Shown piece after piece: positions 53,057-61,760 of a stretch of 64,000 nt of DNA. Positions within the stretch are counted from its first letter, which is position 1, and each line of letters starts with the position of its first letter. The position numbers and the translations under genes were made by a program. Location: positions 124,001 through 188,000 of the forward strand of contig NZ_QNRR01000003.1 in the NCBI RefSeq assembly GCF_003315205.1. The letters run 5' to 3'. Source of the DNA: Roseimicrobium gellanilyticum. Lineage in GTDB: Bacteria; Verrucomicrobiota; Verrucomicrobiia; Verrucomicrobiales; Verrucomicrobiaceae. The notes below the pieces were generated by a model, which had not been told where the DNA came from, did not search any database, and was given only the letters and a program-made list of their open reading frames with translations.

Positions 53057-53325
53057 CTGTGACGGAGTAGTGGAATGATGAAAGGTTGGAATGTTGCGTG
53101 AATGAAGACGGCGGCCAGCAGGGGTGTCGTGCCGAGCGCGATGGCGCCAATAGCAAAGATCCGTCCTTGAAATGTCATCGCCACCACGAGCAGCAAGAGA
53201 GACAGGGGAACAACGAGGGCAAACCACAATACGCTGAAGGTGCGCAGGAGCGGAAGAGTGCTGGAAATGCGGTACGCACTGTGGGGGGGGGGGCTCAATG
53301 AACCCCTAGAGCAATGGCACGACAT
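53053..53325 (-). CDS. Small membrane ORF with a C11 tract near the start
   Basis: A 90-residue frame with two hydrophobic helices after residue 30. Near its 5' end, a run of eleven Cs on the coding strand (G11 on plus, 53283-53293) encodes three prolines. Changing the tract length would shift the frame, as in phase-variable genes. The N-terminal part before the tract has little protein character, so the gene may be a chance frame. It overlaps the recD2 stop by four bases and is divergent from the next gene. Confidence 0.42.
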   Translation of the reverse strand: MSCHCSRGSLSPPPHSAYRISSTLPLLRTFSVLWFALVVPLSLLLLVVAMTFQGRIFAIGAIALGTTPLLAAVFIHATFQPFIIPLLRHS

Positions 53326-53342
53326 ATGCAGCCTGGCAACTC

Positions 53343-53936
53343 ATGCCCGTAGTGAATGCCCCAGGTCCATCGACCAATGACAGGCTCCACACCTTCATGG
53401 GCGGCGAGTCCGGCCCGTGGAAAATTCTTTCCTGCAATCCGGTGAAGGGTGAGAGCCTGCCCGCCGCCGGACGCCTATCCGTGGTACAAGGTGCGCCCCC
53501 AATCCTATCCAGCGAATCAACCTGGACGCTCCGCGGCGCGACCAGCAATGAACGCTACGTCACCCGGGAGGAGAAAAACCAACTGGTCGCCAGGCAGGTG
53601 GCTCTCGGCAGACCAGAGGCCAAGTACGCCGCCCTCATCCCCATACGGAAGAGTGCCGCATGGTGGGCCATGACCCAGGATGAGCGGCGCGCGGTGCTGG
53701 AAGATCGCTCACACCACATCCACACCGGATTGAAATACCTGCCCGGGGTCGCGAGACGGCTTCATCACTGTCGCGACCTCGCGGAGCAGGAACCCTTCGA
53801 TTTCCTCACTTTCTTCGACTACCCCGAGACGGAAGTCACCGCCTTCGAAGATCTGGTCGCGACCCTGCGCGCCACGGAAGAATGGAAGTACGTGGATCGC
53901 GAAGTCGATGTGCGGCTGGTGTGGGATGACGCATGA
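53343..53936 (+). CDS. Chlorite-dismutase-like superfamily protein
   Basis: The 197-residue protein has the C-terminal motifs of the chlorite dismutase/HemQ family: RRAVLEDRSHHIHTGLKYLPGVARRLHHCRDL... pattern (split here), followed by EPFDFLTFFDYPETEVTAF and an ATEEWKYVDREV ending. It is shorter than canonical chlorite dismutase, like several family members with no haem-processing role assigned. Family membership is likely; activity is not. Confidence 0.66.
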   Translation: MPVVNAPGPSTNDRLHTFMGGESGPWKILSCNPVKGESLPAAGRLSVVQGAPPILSSESTWTLRGATSNERYVTREEKNQLVARQVALGRPEAKYAALIPIRKSAAWWAMTQDERRAVLEDRSHHIHTGLKYLPGVARRLHHCRDLAEQEPFDFLTFFDYPETEVTAFEDLVATLRATEEWKYVDREVDVRLVWDDA

Positions 53937-53975
53937 GTCATTCCCCACCGGTCTTCTGAAAGGACAGCAGCGTGA

Positions 53976-54377
53976 TCACTTCTCCACCGGTTTCCCTTCA
54001 GCCTTCCAGCCTTTCAACCCACCATCCAGGTGGTAGACATGCTGGAATCCGAGTTTCTCCAGCACTTCCAGAGACTTCGTGCTGCGGCCTCCACCCTGGC
54101 AATGCACGAGCACCGGTTTGGTCTTGTCCAGCTTCGCGGCTTCGCTTTCAAAGTTGTTTTCGGTGAAGTCGATGTTCTTGGCGCCCTTGATGTGGCCTTC
54201 TTTGTATTCATCGGCAGTGCGGACGTCGAGCACCTGCACCTTGCCTTCCTTGACGAGTTTCTCGGCTTCGCCGGCCTTCACATGAGTGGCTCCGTCGGAA
54301 GACTTCCTGTCTTCCCCGAGCACCGCACCGCAAAGCATGAGGGTGGAGATGATGAGGGAGGTGAGTTTGTGGGGCAT
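53976..54377 (-). CDS. Rhodanese-like domain protein, secreted
   Basis: The 133-residue protein has a signal peptide (to about residue 22) and a single rhodanese domain with VLDVRTADEYKEGHIKGA and the active-site cysteine loop HCQGGGRS. It is probably a periplasmic sulfurtransferase or persulfide carrier. It converges with the preceding gene. Confidence 0.9.
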   Translation of the reverse strand: MPHKLTSLIISTLMLCGAVLGEDRKSSDGATHVKAGEAEKLVKEGKVQVLDVRTADEYKEGHIKGAKNIDFTENNFESEAAKLDKTKPVLVHCQGGGRSTKSLEVLEKLGFQHVYHLDGGLKGWKAEGKPVEK

Positions 54378-54502
54378 GGTTTTTTGGGAGTAAGGGTAAC
54401 GGAAACGGTTCGTTTATGCGGGTCCTCAAGGTTGCTGCGAAGATCTCCTTCTGATTGCGAGAATCACGGCCCGCGAGTTAATGTTACTGGCTCACCTCTC
54501 GC

Positions 54503-56983
54503 ATGGGAAAGAAGAAACAGCGGCGCTCACCCAAAAACACCCCGGCGGAATCCCCTGAGATTGCGCCATCTTCCGCGTCTTCGTCTGTATATTCATCGCC
54601 GCCCCGTGATCCGGAAATGTCCACAAAGCGCCGAGGGCTCCCGGTGATGGCGTGGGTGGTGCTCGCCCTCGTGGTCGCCATCGGCGCAGGCTGGGTGCTG
54701 GCAAAACGGGAGAAAAAGGAATCGAAGGAGGGCGACGGAGTGGCCCATCAGCCCACTCCGTCCAACTCCCCCACCCCCGCTTCTTCCCAATCACCGCTGG
54801 AGATGGCGCTCGCTCCTCTCATGGAGCCTGAGGGGCAGGCCCACGCGGGCTATGCCGGCTCGGCGAGCTGCCGCGAGTGTCACCAGGAAATCTATGACCA
54901 GTGGATTGCCTCCAACCATGGCATGGCCGAGCGCCCGCTGAATGACAAGCTGGACAAGGAGGCCTTCGACCCGGCCCATGTCTTCACCCACGGGACACAA
55001 ACCTCAGAGGCCTGCGTGCGCAATGGCAAGCCGGCGGTGAAGGCACTGGGCTTCGACAATCATGTGGAGACGTATTCCATTGAGCGTGTCATTGGCCACG
55101 ACCCGCTACGACAATTCCTGGTCAAAGGACCCGGCAACCGGCTGCAAACGCTGGAGGCCACGTGGGACCCGCACAAGAAAGAATGGTTCAACGTATATGG
55201 AAACGAGGATCGCAAGCCCGGCGAGTGGGGGCACTGGACCGGACGCGGCATGGTGTGGAACACGATGTGCGCCAGTTGCCACAACACCCGCGTGCGGAAG
55301 AACTACGACGAGAAGACGGACACCTTCCACACGACCATGGCGGAGATGACAGTGAGCTGCGGCTCCTGTCACGGCCCCATGAAGGAACACGTGGAGTGGC
55401 GCAGGAAATATCCCGACAAGGCTCTTAAGGACCCCACCATCGTGAAGCACACGCCGGAGCAGAAGATTGAAACCTGCGCAACCTGCCACGCGCGGCGCAC
55501 CGAGATCACCGGCGACTTCAAGCCAGGTGATTCCTTTTTCGACCACCACGTGCTCGCCATCGTGGATGAATCCAATCTCTTCTACCCGGACGGCCAGGTG
55601 TGGGACGAGGACTATGAATACAGCGCCTTTCGTGGAAGCAAGATGCACGCCGCGGGAGTGAAGTGCCTGGACTGCCACAATCCGCACACAGCGAAGGTAT
55701 TCACCAAGGACAACTCCCTGTGCATGCGCTGCCACGTGGGGAATGTGCAGCCCTTCCCCAAGGCCCCGGCGATCAACATGCTCACGCACACCTTCCACCA
55801 GCTGGACAGTGCGGGCTCGCAGTGCATCAACTGCCACATGCCGCAGACCACATACATGCAACGGCACCCGCGACATGATCACGGATTCACCATCCCGGAT
55901 CCGCTGCTCACGAAACAGTTCGGCATTCCCAACGCCTGCAATCGCTGCCACACGGACAAGGATGTCGACTGGTCCCTCGCTGCCGTAGAGAAGTGGTATG
56001 GCGACAAGATGAATCGCCCCGAGCGCCAGCGCACCCAAGTCATTGCCTCTGCGAAGCGTGGCGACCCTGCGGCTCGCAATGGCCTTCTGGCCCTCCTGGC
56101 CTCGGACAAGGAAAGCGGCTCGTGGAAAGGCACAGCCATTCGCATGCTCGATCCGTGGATGACGGATCCGGCAGTGTATCAAGCTGTGATGAAACAAGCG
56201 ACGCATGCGGATCCTGTCGTCCGCACCGCCGTGGCTCGCGCGCTGGAGCCTCTGCTGCAGCAGGGCGGCCCACCCGAGGCACGCAGCACGCTTCACACGC
56301 TCCTGCAGGATCCCGTCCGCAGCGTCCGCACCACCGCTGCGTGGTCGCTGAAGTCCACACTCGATCTCTCCACCCAGCAGGGGAAGGAGCTGCTGCACAT
56401 GCTGGATCACAATGCGGACATGCCCAGCGGCCAGATGCAGAAGGGCGCCTTCTGGTTCGCTCGCAACGAGCCCGAGCGCGGGCTGGAGCATTTCCTCAGG
56501 GCTGCGAAGTTTGACGGGGGGTCTGCCGGCATCCGCCATGAGCTCGCGGTGGCATACAGCCTCGTGGGCAAACCTCAGGATGCGCTTCGTGAATTGCAGG
56601 AAGCGATAAAGCTGGATCCACGTCAGGCGGAGTATCAGTTCAAACTCGCCCTCGCATGGAATGAATTGGGCGACATGGATCAAACCATCAAAGCATTGGA
56701 AGAAACCGTGAAGCTCGACCCGCGCCATCCGCGTGCCTGGTTCAATCTCGGTCTCGCGCGCAATGCGAAGAAGGACACCGCCGGAGCCATCGCCGCACTG
56801 CGCCAGGGTGAAGTGGTGAATCCCGCAGATCCCACCATCCCCTACGCCCGCGCCACCATCCATGCGCAACTCGGCCAGACGGAGGAAGCCCGGCAGGCCG
56901 CCATGCGAGCCTTGCAGATCCAGCCCAACTACACGGACGCACGCCAGCTGCTCATGATGCTGCAGCGTGGGCCGATGCGGTAG
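54503..56983 (+). CDS. Octahaem c-type cytochrome with HEAT- and TPR-like repeats
   Basis: The 826-residue protein has a basic, Ser/Pro-rich N-terminus, one membrane anchor (about residues 47-66), then eight CxxCH haem-binding motifs: CRECH (Cys123), CASCH, CGSCH, CATCH, CLDCH, CMRCH, CINCH and CNRCH. After the haems come HEAT-like repeats (LLALLASD, VVRTAVARALEPLL) and TPR-like repeats (ALRELQEAIKLDPRQAEYQFKLALAWNELGD, split, and a similar copy). It is likely periplasmic, anchored, and involved in electron transfer, with repeats for partner binding. Such fusions occur in Planctomycetes and Verrucomicrobia. Confidence 0.88.
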   Translation: MGKKKQRRSPKNTPAESPEIAPSSASSSVYSSPPRDPEMSTKRRGLPVMAWVVLALVVAIGAGWVLAKREKKESKEGDGVAHQPTPSNSPTPASSQSPLEMALAPLMEPEGQAHAGYAGSASCRECHQEIYDQWIASNHGMAERPLNDKLDKEAFDPAHVFTHGTQTSEACVRNGKPAVKALGFDNHVETYSIERVIGHDPLRQFLVKGPGNRLQTLEATWDPHKKEWFNVYGNEDRKPGEWGHWTGRGMVWNTMCASCHNTRVRKNYDEKTDTFHTTMAEMTVSCGSCHGPMKEHVEWRRKYPDKALKDPTIVKHTPEQKIETCATCHARRTEITGDFKPGDSFFDHHVLAIVDESNLFYPDGQVWDEDYEYSAFRGSKMHAAGVKCLDCHNPHTAKVFTKDNSLCMRCHVGNVQPFPKAPAINMLTHTFHQLDSAGSQCINCHMPQTTYMQRHPRHDHGFTIPDPLLTKQFGIPNACNRCHTDKDVDWSLAAVEKWYGDKMNRPERQRTQVIASAKRGDPAARNGLLALLASDKESGSWKGTAIRMLDPWMTDPAVYQAVMKQATHADPVVRTAVARALEPLLQQGGPPEARSTLHTLLQDPVRSVRTTAAWSLKSTLDLSTQQGKELLHMLDHNADMPSGQMQKGAFWFARNEPERGLEHFLRAAKFDGGSAGIRHELAVAYSLVGKPQDALRELQEAIKLDPRQAEYQFKLALAWNELGDMDQTIKALEETVKLDPRHPRAWFNLGLARNAKKDTAGAIAALRQGEVVNPADPTIPYARATIHAQLGQTEEARQAAMRALQIQPNYTDARQLLMMLQRGPMR

Positions 56984-56993
56984 CGAAGCTCAA

Positions 56994-57018
56994 TGTAGAA
57001 GGCTTCTCCAGAAGCCTT
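56994..57018 (+). repeat. gtagaaggcttct palindrome, left copy of inverted pair
   Basis: Internal 9-bp palindrome (aaggcttct-cc-agaagcctt). All 25 bases are the exact reverse complement of 57122-57146. A related copy lies at 44550-44577. Confidence 0.75.
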
Positions 57019-57121
57019 GCTTCGCTTGGCTCACCCCTGAATCACCATCATTTGGCTGTCACGAAATGAGGCAGATCAACCGCGCCAATCTGCCTGAAGG
57101 CTTGCTGAGATTTGCGCAACA

Positions 57122-57146
57122 AAGGCTTCTGGAGAAGCCTTCTACA
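57122..57146 (-). repeat. gtagaaggcttct palindrome, right copy of inverted pair
   Basis: Exact 25-base inverted copy of 56994-57018, placed just before the convergent EamA-like gene's stop codon. The 103 bases between the copies hold no gene. Confidence 0.75.
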
Positions 57147-57161
57147 TTGTCGAGCGCTGTG

Positions 57162-57602
57162 CTACGCCTTCGATGCAATCACGCCACCTGCTATAATCAG
57201 CGCAGCAGCAGTCAAAATCTTGCCCGGATGAATCGTTCGCCATTCGGCAAAGACAATCAACCCAATCATCACCGCGACCAGCGTGTTCATATTGTAGAGC
57301 GGCACGAGCTGGCTAATTTGTGCATCGAACTTCTTCAAAGCCAGGCTCACGAATCCCGTCGCCGCCGCCCAGCAGAGGCCGAAAAGGCAGGCATAGCCAG
57401 CTCCACTTGCCGACCATTTCCAGTCCTGGTCACCCACGCAAAAGGCAGCCCCCACCACGGTGGTCACCAGTCCCGTCACGATCAGGAAAACTCCGGGGGC
57501 GGTGCCAGCCATGGCGCTGAGTTTCTGGCCTGCGCTGGAAATTCCCAGCAGGATAGCGGGCAGGGCTCCGCCCACGAGGAGGGCGAGGTGTTGACGGGTC
57601 AT
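57162..57602 (-). CDS. EamA/DMT-like small transporter
   Basis: The 146-residue protein has about five hydrophobic helices and one DMT-type repeat, ending in MNTLVAVMIGLIVFAEW and a KILTAAALIIAGGVI helix. It resembles half-size EamA or SMR transporters. Substrate unknown. The ATG at 57602 begins the first helix; the upstream frame overlaps the divergent gene region. Confidence 0.75.
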   Translation of the reverse strand: MTRQHLALLVGGALPAILLGISSAGQKLSAMAGTAPGVFLIVTGLVTTVVGAAFCVGDQDWKWSASGAGYACLFGLCWAAATGFVSLALKKFDAQISQLVPLYNMNTLVAVMIGLIVFAEWRTIHPGKILTAAALIIAGGVIASKA

Positions 57603-57745
57603 GACGAGTGGGTGGCTTGGGGATGTACCTGAGATACGACCCACGCAGCCATCCTGAGCAGCCGCTCCTGAAAAAGTTATTGAACCAGAGCCTGTCACCG
57701 CAGCAGCGTGGCAAGAACCCATCCAGCTTCCACGTCTCCCCCTTG

Positions 57746-58354
57746 ATGAAAAAACTCCTTTTCTCCTGCTGCGCGTTGTTTCTGCTGCTTTGCGCCCGCC
57801 TCGACGCCCGTCCCGTCTACATACCTTCGGTGGCGGAGCTGACACGGGATGCCAGTCTCGTGGTGGTCATCGAACCCCAGTCTGTCAAGCAGACCAAAGA
57901 TATACCGGATGATGGTTCCTTTGGCGACAGGCCCATGACCAACTACGTGCCGCTGGAGACCACCTGCCGCGTGGAGGTGGTGCTCAAGGGCGAGCTGAAA
58001 GCGGAAACGCTGCAGATTGTCCACTTCCAGTACGTGAGCAAAATGGACTTCAACGGCTCCAGCTTCATCACCTTCTTCTTTCCGCCGGCGAACCTCGCCA
58101 CGTATCCCGCCAACAATGAAGACAAGGTCGAGGCCGGATCACTCAAGTTCCCTGGCTATGCCGTGGGCAAGCCGCAGTACCTCGCCTTCTTACGCCGATT
58201 GCCGGACGGACGCTTTGCCCCGGTGACGCCGCAATATGATGCCGCCTTCTCCTTCAAGGTGCTCACAGGCCCGAAATGGTCTGGTGGGTACAGAATGCAT
58301 CCTGATACCAAACCCGTGTCCCCCGATGAAAAGAAGGATGGCGCGAGCAAATGA
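57746..58354 (+). CDS. Secreted hypothetical protein
   Basis: The 202-residue protein has a signal peptide (MKKLLFSCCALFLLLCARLDA) and a soluble domain with no recognised motif; VELTRDASLVVVIEP and a late VGKPQYLAFLRRLPDGRFAPV are its most distinctive parts. It is probably periplasmic and may be a beta-rich domain. No operon partner is clear. Confidence 0.72.
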   Translation: MKKLLFSCCALFLLLCARLDARPVYIPSVAELTRDASLVVVIEPQSVKQTKDIPDDGSFGDRPMTNYVPLETTCRVEVVLKGELKAETLQIVHFQYVSKMDFNGSSFITFFFPPANLATYPANNEDKVEAGSLKFPGYAVGKPQYLAFLRRLPDGRFAPVTPQYDAAFSFKVLTGPKWSGGYRMHPDTKPVSPDEKKDGASK

Positions 58355-58454
58355 ACTTCTGATGCACGGTGGCGGAGAATCCCCACTCTCCACGGTTGCC
58401 TTTCACACGAGGTGCGATTTCTGTGTGTGCACCTCCTGTTGAAGCACTGATTTC

Positions 58455-59180
58455 ATGCCCGCAGATCCCACGCTCGCAGCCCAGTCCCGTTCTTCCCTTC
58501 ATGAACAAGACGTCACCGCTCCGGTGCTGGCCGTGTCCAAAGCCAGCAAGAGCTACGGAGACCGTCCCATCCTGCGCGACGTCACCTTCACCATGCGTGC
58601 CGGAGAGCGTGTGGCCCTGCTGGGCCCTTCCGGCAGTGGCAAGACGACCTTGCTAAATTGCATCGGCGGCGTGGATCGTCCTGACTCGGGCGAGGTGCTG
58701 GTGGCCGGCTGCAGGCTGCATGCGCTGGACACGAATGGTCTCGCTGAAGTGCGCCGCAAGCATCTGGGCATGGTGTTCCAGTTCTTCCACCTGCTGCCAA
58801 CGCTGACGGCCGCGGAGAATGTGGAGCTGCCGTTGCAGTTGCTGGACATTTCCACTCGTGAACGTGAGGACCGGGTGGAGCTGCTGCTGGATCGCGTGGG
58901 CCTCACGCAACGCGCCAAGGCGCTTCCCTCAGAACTCTCCGGCGGCGAGATGCAGCGCGTGGCCATCGCGCGCGCCATTGTGCACAAGCCAGCGCTGCTG
59001 CTCGCGGATGAGCCCACGGGGAACCTCGATTCCCAAACCGGCGTGGCCATCCTCAACCTGCTGGAGGAAGTAGTGCGCGAGACTGGCGCAGCCCTGCTCA
59101 TGGTGACCCATAGCGAAGAGGCTGCAGCCCGCTGCCAGCGAATTCTGCGCATGAAGGACGGCACGCTCACAGAGTCATGA
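58455..59180 (+). CDS. ABC transporter ATP-binding protein, LolD/MacB type
   Basis: The 241-residue ATPase shows Walker A GPSGSGKTT, a Q-loop MVFQFFHLLPTLTAAEN typical of the MacB/LolD/FtsE group, signature LSGGEMQR, Walker B LLLADEPTGNLD and H-loop MVTHSEEAA. It overlaps the permease start by four bases. With the downstream FtsX-like permease and lipocalin-like protein it forms a three-gene operon. Confidence 0.93.
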   Translation: MPADPTLAAQSRSSLHEQDVTAPVLAVSKASKSYGDRPILRDVTFTMRAGERVALLGPSGSGKTTLLNCIGGVDRPDSGEVLVAGCRLHALDTNGLAEVRRKHLGMVFQFFHLLPTLTAAENVELPLQLLDISTREREDRVELLLDRVGLTQRAKALPSELSGGEMQRVAIARAIVHKPALLLADEPTGNLDSQTGVAILNLLEEVVRETGAALLMVTHSEEAAARCQRILRMKDGTLTES

Positions 59181-61750
59181 AGAGCGTGTGGCTCATCCTG
59201 GAGCGGTGTGCCCTGCGGCACTGGAAGCTGGCGTGGCGGCAGCAACTCGCCCTGCTGCTGATTCTCGCGCTTGGGTCCGGCGTCTATCTCGCCATGCGTC
59301 TGGCCAATCGTGCAGCTCTCTCGGGCTTTGAACAATTCACGGATGGCATCACCCGCCAGCCCGATTGGAGCGTGACCGGGAAGACCGGTCCTCTCCGCGA
59401 GACCGAGCTTCGGGAGATGCGTGACCTGTTGGGTAGCCGCCCGGTGCAGATGCTCCCCATGATCGAGGAGACGGTGAGTCCTGCGAGCGAGCGTCAGGGT
59501 GAAATTGGCTCCGTACCGACGTGGCGGCTCATCGGTGCGGATTGGATTGGGCTTATGAATGTGCGTGGTGAGACGCCTCTGCAACTTCAGCAGGAGCAGG
59601 ACCGCCGGAAAAGTGAAGCACCTCAGGAAGGCGTAGTGATGAGTGCAAAGCTCGCAGCCAGACTTGGTGTATCCGAAGGTGACACCTTCCGCGTGATCAT
59701 TGATGAGCGCGTGGTTCCACTGAAGATCGCAAGACTCATGTCTGACATTCCCGGTGTGCTCTCCCTGCCGGAGCACATGTTGCTCATGGACCTGCCCGAT
59801 GCGCAAAAGGCCATGCATCGTGAAGGTGAAGTGGACCGGGTGGAGATTCTCTGTGAAGAGGGCGCAGCGTTTCCACTCTTGAGCGCAGAAGTGGGCGCCC
59901 TCCTGCGGGAGCGCTGGCAGGTTAGCGGACCAGAAGAGCGACGCATGCTCGCCGGCACCATGACGGAGGCTTTCCGGCTGAATCTCACCATCCTCTCACT
60001 GCTTGCTCTCTTCGTGGGAGGTTATCTCATCTTCCAGGCGCTGGATGGTATCGTGCTGCGCCGCCGCGAGGAGATTGGTATTCTGAAGTCGCTCGGGGTC
60101 ACGGATGGTGCGATTCAGCGAGCCTTCCTGCTGGAAGCCACCCTGCTGGGCATCATCGGCGGCGGTGTTGGGTTGCTGGTGGGCTGGGTGGGCGCTCAAG
60201 GTGCAGTAGGCGCCGTGAGCAAGACGGTGAATGCGCTCTATGGCGCCACGAGTACCCAACGCGCCGACCTTCATCTGGGAGAAGCAGCGTTGTGCATGGG
60301 CATCTCGATAGCTACCAGCATCCTCGCCGCATGGTGGCCTGCGCGTGAAGCGGCGCGCACTCCTCCCGTACACATGCTGGGGCGCAAGACGGCCACCTAT
60401 GGCGGCGGCAAGTGGTGGCGTGCCTCCTGGCTGGGATGGGCGCTGATGGCGCTGGCAGTGGTGCTCGCACAACTTCCCCCTCTCAGGATGGAAGCCGGCA
60501 CGCGCTTGCCGCTCGCGGGCTACGCCTCCGCGCTCTCGTGGTTGCTGGGCGCAGGGCTCGCCGCCGGAGCGCTGCTTCGATACGTGTCAAAGATCCCGTC
60601 CCATGCGCCGGTGCGACGGTTGGCCATCAGCCATCTGCGCCGTCCGACCGTGCGGCATCGCTTCGCCGTAGCCGCCCTGGCGAGCGCCATCGCGATGACT
60701 TCAGGCATGGCCATCATGGTCTCCAGTTTCGAATTGACCGTCCGTGACTGGATACAGCGAACCATGAAGTCTGATGTGTATGCAGCCAGCGCCGGTTCCC
60801 AGAGTGCGGGCAGTACCAATCACATCAGCGCAGCGACCGTGCAAACCATCTCTAAAATGCCCGAGGTGCAGGAAGTCGCGGCATTGCAGTCACGTCCCAT
60901 TCAGATTCATGGAGCACCAACCACGGTGCTGGGGGTGAATGGCAACTACACCACGAAACACGGCATCTACGCGTGGATCCAGAAACCCAAGGAGGAGCGC
61001 TGGTGGATGCCTGGGGGACCGGGCAATGACGGCGCTACTCCCGCAATCATGAACGAAAGTTTCTCGGATCGCTTTGCCGTAAAGGTCGGTGATACCATGA
61101 CACTGCCGGGTGATCATCGTGTGAAGCTCGTGGGCATCCACGCGGACTACGGCAACGAACGGGGCTCCATCACGGTGGCAGCTTCAGAATTTCGCGAATG
61201 GTTCGCCACGGACATGGCATGGCGTGTGGCCATGATGCTGAAGCCCGGTACTGACGCTGAGTCTTTCTGCGAGAAACTGCGGCAGGCACAACCGGGACTG
61301 AATGTATTCTCCAATATCCATCTTCGATCAGAGGCTTTGCGCATCTTCCGCCAGACCTTTGCAGTGACGCATGCACTGGAGGTGGTGGGTGTAGCGGTAG
61401 CAGTCGCCGGTCTGGGTCTTGCGCTCGCCTGTCTGCTGCTGGAACGGCGCGCAGACCTCGCCACGTTGCGTGCCATTGGCATGACTCCGGGACAAATCGC
61501 TGGCGCTGCCGCATGGGAGGGCATTGGCGTGGCTGCCGCAGGCACAGCCATGGGTATTGGTGCAGGTTTGTGGCTGGGATGGCTGCTCATCTATCGAGTG
61601 AACAAACAATGCTTCGGCTGGACGCTCGGATTCAATCTACCGTGGTGGCAGCTCACTTTGCTAAGCGTGGCGGTCATTGGGGCGGGAGCATTTGTCGCCA
61701 GCATGGTGGGGCGTTGGGGCTCAAGAATGCGTTGGGAGCAGGAGGAGTAG
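59177..61750 (+). CDS. ABC transporter permease, FtsX/MacB-like
   Basis: The 857-residue membrane protein has two FtsX-type permease units: an N-terminal helix, a large periplasmic domain, three helices near residues 270-400, a second periplasmic domain, and three C-terminal helices. The internal duplication is typical of this exporter type. It is coupled to the ATPase by a four-base overlap and lies 10 bases before the AttH-like gene. Such systems extract lipids or peptides from the membrane; substrate unknown. Confidence 0.9.
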   Translation: MKSVWLILERCALRHWKLAWRQQLALLLILALGSGVYLAMRLANRAALSGFEQFTDGITRQPDWSVTGKTGPLRETELREMRDLLGSRPVQMLPMIEETVSPASERQGEIGSVPTWRLIGADWIGLMNVRGETPLQLQQEQDRRKSEAPQEGVVMSAKLAARLGVSEGDTFRVIIDERVVPLKIARLMSDIPGVLSLPEHMLLMDLPDAQKAMHREGEVDRVEILCEEGAAFPLLSAEVGALLRERWQVSGPEERRMLAGTMTEAFRLNLTILSLLALFVGGYLIFQALDGIVLRRREEIGILKSLGVTDGAIQRAFLLEATLLGIIGGGVGLLVGWVGAQGAVGAVSKTVNALYGATSTQRADLHLGEAALCMGISIATSILAAWWPAREAARTPPVHMLGRKTATYGGGKWWRASWLGWALMALAVVLAQLPPLRMEAGTRLPLAGYASALSWLLGAGLAAGALLRYVSKIPSHAPVRRLAISHLRRPTVRHRFAVAALASAIAMTSGMAIMVSSFELTVRDWIQRTMKSDVYAASAGSQSAGSTNHISAATVQTISKMPEVQEVAALQSRPIQIHGAPTTVLGVNGNYTTKHGIYAWIQKPKEERWWMPGGPGNDGATPAIMNESFSDRFAVKVGDTMTLPGDHRVKLVGIHADYGNERGSITVAASEFREWFATDMAWRVAMMLKPGTDAESFCEKLRQAQPGLNVFSNIHLRSEALRIFRQTFAVTHALEVVGVAVAVAGLGLALACLLLERRADLATLRAIGMTPGQIAGAAAWEGIGVAAAGTAMGIGAGLWLGWLLIYRVNKQCFGWTLGFNLPWWQLTLLSVAVIGAGAFVASMVGRWGSRMRWEQEE

Positions 61751-61760
61751 TCAGACGGGC

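Noticed and set aside
55106-56869. 587-codon minus-strand frame opposite the octahaem cytochrome
   Set aside because: The eight CxxCH motifs and repeats on the plus strand are decisive; the opposite frame is a shadow.
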